From the NCBI GenBank assembly GCA_946186725.1, contig CAMHOI010000024.1, positions 1-10,552 on the forward strand: a stretch of DNA of 10,552 nucleotides, in the 5' to 3' direction. Below the pieces are notes generated by a model, which saw nothing but the letters and a program-made list of their open reading frames with translations, was not told the DNA's origin and ran no database searches. Made by a program: the position numbers and the translations under genes. Below, in pieces: positions 7,490-10,552 of the stretch; positions within the stretch are counted from its first letter, which is position 1; each line of letters begins with the position of its first letter. Origin of the DNA: an uncultured Clostridia bacterium (GTDB lineage: Bacteria > Bacillota > Clostridia > Oscillospirales > Acutalibacteraceae).

Positions 7490-7516
7490 CATTCTGGACG
7501 CCCTTCGTCCCAAATG
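7490..7516 (-). other. Hairpin in the operon leader with a competing alternative stem
   Basis: In the roughly 65-nt leader before ATG 7460, CATTTGGGACG pairs with CGTCCAGAATG (11 positions, one mismatch and one G-U) around a 5-nt AAGGG loop. The same left arm can instead pair ATTTGGG with CCCAAAT (forward 7482-7488 with 7509-7515), so the two stems exclude each other. No U tract follows. Regulatory function is unproven. Confidence 0.35.
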
Positions 7517-7533
7517 TCCCCATAGTCGCTTAC

Positions 7534-7562
7534 AGTATATAATACCTTTACGCAAATTGCAA
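7534..7562 (-). promoter_or_regulatory. Sigma-A promoter of the sugar operon
   Basis: On the minus strand, TTGCAA (7557-7562) and TATACT (7534-7539) are separated by exactly 17 nt. Transcription would start near 7527, giving a leader of about 65 nt to ATG 7460. The -35 box matches 4 of 6 consensus bases and the -10 box 5 of 6, so an activator could be involved. Confidence 0.65.
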
Positions 7563-7589
7563 GAGGGTTTCAAAAATAATTTTCAATAC

Positions 7590-7618
7590 TTGACAAATTT
7601 ATCGGGATAAATTATGAT
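7590..7618 (+). promoter_or_regulatory. Sigma-A promoter of the RpiR regulator gene
   Basis: TTGACA (7590-7595), a 17-nt spacer and TATGAT (7613-7618) form a near-consensus promoter, with a start near 7625. It is back to back with the operon promoter; the two -35 boxes are 27 bp apart. The short leader reaches a TTG start at 7657. Confidence 0.75.
7596..7613. promoter_or_regulatory. Perfect 18-bp palindrome in the rpiR promoter: probable operator
   Basis: AATTTATC-GG-GATAAATT has two perfect 8-bp arms around GG and fills the spacer between the -35 and -10 boxes of the rpiR promoter. A protein bound there would block RNA polymerase. The divergent RpiR protein is the natural candidate, giving autoregulation and possibly control of the operon promoter about 35 bp away. 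Which protein binds is inferred. Confidence 0.6.
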
Positions 7619-7643
7619 TGAAAATGAAAATAATCTCCACTTT

Positions 7644-7648
7644 GGAGG
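7644..7648 (+). promoter_or_regulatory. Ribosome binding site that fixes the rpiR TTG start
   Basis: GGAGG lies 8 nt before TTG 7657. Upstream in-frame starts (TTG 7618, ATG 7624) fall on or before the predicted transcription start and lack a ribosome binding site. Confidence 0.65.
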
Positions 7649-7656
7649 CGGATAAC

Positions 7657-8493
7657 TTGAAGAACGTTCTGATGTCGATCAAGCTCTCGTATGAGGACAT
7701 GGGTCGTGCCGAAAAGCGCGTCGCCGATTGGATCATGGATAACCACGCCAAGCTGTTCACCATGTCCATCACTGAGTTGGCGGCCGAATGTCACTGCGGA
7801 GAGGCGACCATTGTCCGTTTTGCGCGCCGCCTGGGGCTGGACGGCTATCAGGGGCTGAAGATCTCCCTCGCCATGGAGGAGGGACATCGCCAGATCAGCA
7901 ACACTATCGTCGCGGAGGACACGCCCTACGAGGTGTTTGAGAAGGTTTGCGACGGCATCTACCTCAGTTTGGAGATGACCAAGAAGATCCTGCGGCGCGA
8001 GCAGATCGCCGCGGCCGCCGAGGCCATCCTGTCCGCCCGCAAGGTTGCCATCTACGGTCTGGGCAATTCCGCCTCCGTCGCGCTGGACGCCCAGCACAAG
8101 TTTATGCGTGCGGGGATTCTCGCTGTTTCTTATTCCGATAACCATATGCAGGCCATCTCCGCCTCCCAGCTGAGGCAGGGCGACGTCGCCATCGGTGTGT
8201 CCCATTCCGGCTCGTCCAAGGACATCGTGGATGCTCTGCGCATTGCCCGGGAAAAGGGCGCGACCACCATCTCCATCACCAACAAGGGCCGCTCGCCCGT
8301 GACCAAGCAAAGCGACATCGTGCTCAACACCGCCTCCGACGAGACGCAGTACAGCATCCTTGCCCTCAACTCCCGCATTTCACAGCTTGCGCTTATCGAC
8401 GCGTTGTATTATTATATTGTATATAGCCTTGACGATGAGGCCCGCCGCGCCATCGACGAAACGGAGCTCTCCCTGGAATCCAAAAAATTCTAA
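7657..8493 (+). CDS. RpiR-family transcriptional regulator (HTH plus SIS domain)
   Basis: The protein has 278 aa from a TTG start. Residues 1-77 form the RpiR N-terminal DNA-binding domain, with the helix-turn-helix around ITELAAECHCGEATIVRFAR (38-57) and the typical LGLDGYQGLKISLA (59-72). Residues about 119-245 are a SIS phosphosugar-binding domain with IYGLGNSASVA (132-142) and IGVSHSGSSKDIV (179-191). Such regulators sense sugar phosphates and repress or activate neighbouring catabolic genes. It is transcribed divergently from the seven-gene operon, so the ligand is probably a phosphorylated pathway intermediate such as the product of the PfkB kinase. A perfect palindrome in its own promoter suggests autoregulation. 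No U-rich terminator follows on this strand; it converges on the tRNA gene. Confidence 0.9.
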   Translation: MKNVLMSIKLSYEDMGRAEKRVADWIMDNHAKLFTMSITELAAECHCGEATIVRFARRLGLDGYQGLKISLAMEEGHRQISNTIVAEDTPYEVFEKVCDGIYLSLEMTKKILRREQIAAAAEAILSARKVAIYGLGNSASVALDAQHKFMRAGILAVSYSDNHMQAISASQLRQGDVAIGVSHSGSSKDIVDALRIAREKGATTISITNKGRSPVTKQSDIVLNTASDETQYSILALNSRISQLALIDALYYYIVYSLDDEARRAIDETELSLESKKF

Positions 8494-8528
8494 AAAAACG
8501 CCCCGAAAGGGGAGATCCCTTCGGGGCG
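8492..8528 (-). terminator. Rho-independent terminator of the tRNA-Thr gene
   Basis: On the minus strand, CGCCCCGAAGGG pairs with CCCCTTTCGGGGCG (forward 8499-8528, about 12 bp with one bulged base and a short loop). It is followed directly by seven T residues (8498-8492). It begins 1 nt after the tRNA 3' end. On the plus strand the hairpin lacks a U tract, so it would end rpiR transcripts poorly. Confidence 0.85.
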
Positions 8529-8529
8529 C

Positions 8530-8605
8530 TGGAGCTGGTAGTCGGACTCGAACCGACGACCTGCGCATTACGAATGCGCTGCTCTACCAACTGAGCTACA
8601 CCAGC
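8530..8605 (-). tRNA. tRNA-Thr (anticodon CGU), CCA encoded
   Basis: A 76-nt cloverleaf on the minus strand. The acceptor stem is GCTGGTG/TACCAGC (one G-U pair). The D arm reads AGCTCAGTTGGTAGAGCA and the anticodon stem GCGCA/TGCGC encloses loop TTCGTAA, so the anticodon is CGT, reading ACG. The T arm is GTCGG-TTCGAGT-CCGAC. The discriminator is T and the 3' CCA is encoded. It has its own promoter and terminator. Confidence 0.97.
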
Positions 8606-8618
8606 AGACGCATTCTGT

Positions 8619-8647
8619 ATTATAGCAAGGACGGCACCTGCCGTCAA
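8619..8647 (-). promoter_or_regulatory. Sigma-A promoter of tRNA-Thr
   Basis: TTGACG (8642-8647), a 17-nt spacer and a perfect TATAAT (8619-8624) on the minus strand, 13 nt before the mature tRNA 5' end at 8605. An A-rich stretch lies just upstream of the -35 box, as in strong stable-RNA promoters. The spacer contains the 16-bp palindrome GACGGCA-CC-TGCCGTC (8630-8645). Confidence 0.85.
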
Positions 8648-8666
8648 GTGTTTTTTCGCATCCGAG

Positions 8667-8674
8667 AAGGAGGG
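8667..8674 (+). promoter_or_regulatory. Ribosome binding site that fixes the acetyltransferase TTG start
   Basis: AAGGAGGG lies 6 nt before TTG 8681. No in-frame ATG nearby gives a complete GNAT domain, and the reading frame further upstream runs through the tRNA gene. Confidence 0.7.
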
Positions 8675-8680
8675 ATCGCT

Positions 8681-9151
8681 TTGGTCATTCGCCCCGCCCG
8701 GCCGGAGGACGCGCCGCGTCTTCTTGCCCTGTTGTCCCAGGTTTTGGAGATCCACGCCCGTCTGCGCCCCGATATTTTTGTATCCGGCACCACCAAGTAC
8801 GGCCCCAAGGAGCTGCTCGGCATCCTGCGCGATCCCAATACGCCCGTTTTCGTTGCCGTTGACGAAGGGAACGAGCCGGTCGGCTACGCTTTCTGCGCGT
8901 TATCCGAGACGCCGCCCAAGGACAATCTCGTCCCTCGCCGTACGCTCTATATCGACGATCTTTGTGTGGATGAGGCGTGCCGCGGGCAGGGAATCGGTGA
9001 GGCGCTCTACCGCTTCGTGCTGGAGGAGGCAAAGCGCCGCGGCTGTTCCTCGGTCACCCTCGCCGTGTGGGAGGGCAACGACGCCGCCCGCCGCTTTTAT
9101 GAGAAAATGGGTATGAAGCCCAAAGAGACCATTATGGAAAGCGTATTGTGA
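8681..9151 (+). CDS. GNAT-family N-acetyltransferase
   Basis: The protein has 156 aa, normal for a single GNAT domain, starting with TTG behind AAGGAGGG. The N-terminus IRPARPEDAPRLLALL (3-18) is the usual first strand and helix. The acetyl-CoA pyrophosphate loop is RGQGIG (101-106) after the strand LYIDDLCVDEACRG, and the C-terminal part has ARRFYEKMGMKP (126-137). It would acetylate an amine on a small molecule or protein; the acceptor cannot be told. It is followed 15 nt later by the alcohol dehydrogenase, so the two are probably co-transcribed. No convincing plus-strand promoter was found in 8606-8680. The same open frame extends upstream across the tRNA; that extension is not coding. Confidence 0.88.
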   Translation: MVIRPARPEDAPRLLALLSQVLEIHARLRPDIFVSGTTKYGPKELLGILRDPNTPVFVAVDEGNEPVGYAFCALSETPPKDNLVPRRTLYIDDLCVDEACRGQGIGEALYRFVLEEAKRRGCSSVTLAVWEGNDAARRFYEKMGMKPKETIMESVL

Positions 9152-9166
9152 TAAGGAGGAAACATC

Positions 9167-10333
9167 ATGCTCGGACAATTCACCTACTATAATCCCACCA
9201 AGCTCTATTTTGGTGAGGGCGCGCTCCGCTATCTCAACGAGGAGCTGCCCAAGTACGGCCCCACCGTTCAGCTGATCTACGGCGGCGGCTCCATCAAACG
9301 CAGCGGCGTCTACGATCAGGTGATCGCCGCGCTGAAGGCCAACGGCAAGCGCGTCGTCGAGGATGGCGGCGTGATGCCCAATCCGACCACCGAAAAACTG
9401 CGTGAGGGTGTTCGGATCGCCCGTGAGAACCAGGTCGACCTGCTCCTCGCGGTCGGCGGCGGCTCCTGCTGTGACTACGCCAAGGCCGTCTCCGTCTCCG
9501 TTCATTGCGACGAGGATCCGTGGGAGAAGTATTACCTGCGCTTTGAGGAGCCGACCTGCGAGATCGTGCCCGTCGGCTGCGTGCTGACCATGGCGGGCAC
9601 CGGCTCCGAGATGAACGGCGGCGCCGTCATCACCGACCGCGCCGCGAAGCTGAAGATTGGCCACGTCTTCGGCTCTGATGTCATGCCCCGGTTTTCCGTC
9701 CTCGATCCCCGCTTCACCATGACTCTGCCCAAGCGGCAGATGGTCGCCGGGATCTACGATATATTCAATCACATCTGCGAACAGTATTTTTCGGGCGAGG
9801 ACGAGAACGTCAGCGACGATCTCGCCGAGGCGCTGATGAAGGGCGTCGTGCGCGACTCCCTCGTAGCTGTGCGTGACCCCGGGGACTATGAGGCCCGTTC
9901 CAATATCATGTGGGCGGCAACGTGGGCGCTTAACACCCTGATTGCCAAGGGGAAATCCACCGACTGGATGGTGCACATGCTCGGCCAGTCGGTCGGCGGT
10001 TTTACCGACGCCACACACGGCATGACCCTGTCTGCCGTTTCTCTGCCGTATTACCGCTTTATCATGCCCTTCGGGCTCAAGAAGTTTGCCCGCTTCGCCG
10101 TCAATGTCTGGGACGTTCGTCCCGACGGAAAGAGCGATCGGGAGCTTGCCGAGGCCGGTCTTGCCGCCATGGAGGCGTGGATGAAGGAGATCGGCGTTGC
10201 CCTCTCCATCGGCGAGCTTGGCGTGACCGCGGATATGATCGAAGACATTGCCGATACCGTCGAGCCCATGACCGGCGGCTACCGCACCCTGACGCGGGAT
10301 GACGTTGTTCGCGTCCTGCGTGCCAGTCTCTAA
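9167..10333 (+). CDS. Iron-containing alcohol dehydrogenase, YqhD/BdhA type
   Basis: The 388-aa length is standard for NAD(P)H-dependent butanol dehydrogenase/YqhD proteins (group III Fe-ADH). The nucleotide-binding half has LIYGGGSIKRSGVYDQV (36-52) and VGGGSCCDYAKA (96-107). GTGSEMNGGAVIT (144-156) is the usual family signature. The metal ligands D198, H202, H270 and H284 are all present, and the H270-H284 interval of 14 equals that of YqhD as I recall it. It reduces aldehydes to alcohols in the cytoplasm, often NADPH-linked. AAGGAGG lies 8 nt before ATG 9167. It could remove an aldehyde from the adjacent sugar pathway or serve general detoxification or fermentation. It is on the other side of the tRNA and not part of the operon. 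Confidence 0.92.
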   Translation: MLGQFTYYNPTKLYFGEGALRYLNEELPKYGPTVQLIYGGGSIKRSGVYDQVIAALKANGKRVVEDGGVMPNPTTEKLREGVRIARENQVDLLLAVGGGSCCDYAKAVSVSVHCDEDPWEKYYLRFEEPTCEIVPVGCVLTMAGTGSEMNGGAVITDRAAKLKIGHVFGSDVMPRFSVLDPRFTMTLPKRQMVAGIYDIFNHICEQYFSGEDENVSDDLAEALMKGVVRDSLVAVRDPGDYEARSNIMWAATWALNTLIAKGKSTDWMVHMLGQSVGGFTDATHGMTLSAVSLPYYRFIMPFGLKKFARFAVNVWDVRPDGKSDRELAEAGLAAMEAWMKEIGVALSIGELGVTADMIEDIADTVEPMTGGYRTLTRDDVVRVLRASL

Positions 10334-10334
10334 G

Positions 10335-10552
10335 ATGAAATACACCGCCGCGATCATCGGCTCGTGGAAGAATAAATACGACCTTCCGTGGATGGAGCCG
10401 ATCTCACACGAGGACTATCTTCGTGCAGCCGCCGGAGAGGAGATCATGACCCTCACGCCGCTTCGCAGGGTGCCCTTCTCCTGGTACGGCGACTGCCGCG
10501 GTAAGAAGGTGCTGGGTCTGGCTGCGGGCGGCGGTCAGCAGATGGCGATCCT
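10335..10552 (+). CDS. SAM-dependent methyltransferase, N-terminal part
   Basis: 72 full codons are present before the right edge. The protein begins MKYTAAIIGSWKNKYDLPWM. After a segment with VPFSWYGDCRGK it shows the SAM-binding motif I, KVLGLAAGGGQQMAI (57-71), typical of class I methyltransferases of the VLGLASGGGQQ type. The ATG lies 1 nt after the alcohol dehydrogenase stop, so it is probably expressed by translational coupling; there is no good Shine-Dalgarno sequence before it, and an internal start (for example ATG 10392) is possible. The methyl acceptor is unknown, and the catalytic C-terminal part is missing from the window. Confidence 0.75.
   Translation, partial: MKYTAAIIGSWKNKYDLPWMEPISHEDYLRAAAGEEIMTLTPLRRVPFSWYGDCRGKKVLGLAAGGGQQMAI

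Noticed and set aside
7461..7523. N-terminal extension of the isomerase from ATG 7523
   Set aside because: The ATG sits about at the predicted transcription start, has no ribosome binding site, and the extra 21 residues are not family-like; ATG 7460 fits better.
4549..7610. Long plus-strand open frames (4549-6129 and 6030-7610) opposite the operon
   Set aside because: Their translations are low-complexity, rich in V, D, G, L and H, with no family motifs, and they mirror well-supported minus-strand genes; they are a by-product of GC-biased third codon positions.
8360..8680. Upstream extension of the acetyltransferase frame
   Set aside because: It overlaps the 3' end of rpiR in another frame and runs through the tRNA; GNAT homology and a strong ribosome binding site begin at TTG 8681.
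8900..10357. 485-codon minus-strand open frame opposite the alcohol dehydrogenase
   Set aside because: It has no recognisable domain and lies antisense to a complete Fe-ADH with all metal ligands.
1..10552. Insertion sequences, CRISPR arrays, phage or defence genes
   Set aside because: No transposase or integrase motifs, no regularly spaced repeats and no terminal inverted repeats were seen; all space is accounted for by metabolic genes, one tRNA and short regulatory gaps.

Overview
This 10.5 kb window looks like the chromosome of a GC-rich Firmicute, probably an anaerobic gut-type Clostridia. The reasons are strong AGGAGG-type ribosome binding sites, TTG start codons with good Shine-Dalgarno sequences, an RpiR-type sugar regulator, and GlcD/GlcF-like and iron-dependent alcohol dehydrogenase genes. 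The taxon is an inference from style; no marker gene pins it.

The left three quarters (about 7526 down to 1) is one tightly packed minus-strand operon of seven genes. In transcription order: an L-fucose/L-arabinose-isomerase-fold protein (7460-6060), a GlcD/alkyl-DHAP-synthase-like FAD oxidoreductase (6003-4585), a two-cluster Fe-S partner (4571-3480), a class II aldolase like IolJ (3486-2644), a PfkB sugar kinase (2642-1731), an IolB/KduI-type cupin isomerase (1741-953), and the N-terminal 291 codons of a raffinose-synthase/Sip1-like alpha-galactosidase (GH36 type) running off the left edge. Genes overlap or sit within 1-80 nt of each other.

A divergent regulator, rpiR (7657-8493, +), faces the operon across a 196-nt intergenic region. 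That region holds two back-to-back sigma-A promoters and a perfect 18-bp palindrome lying exactly in the spacer of the rpiR promoter, a strong operator candidate. rpiR converges on a minus-strand tRNA-Thr(CGU) gene with its own promoter and intrinsic terminator. To the right is a plus-strand run: a GNAT acetyltransferase (TTG start), an iron-containing YqhD/BdhA-type alcohol dehydrogenase, and the start of a SAM-dependent methyltransferase cut by the right edge.

The likely theme is catabolism of an alpha-galactoside or a polyol/acidic sugar: glycosidase, isomerase(s), flavin/Fe-S oxidation, kinase, then aldol cleavage to a triose phosphate and an aldehyde. The isomerase-kinase-aldolase triplet resembles inositol genes iolB-iolC-iolJ. 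However, iolG, iolD and iolE are not in the window, and from memory the kinase looks more like the sulfofructose kinase YihV than IolC. The true substrate is therefore open, and this is the most interesting part of the window. All family calls are from recognised motifs, without database searches.
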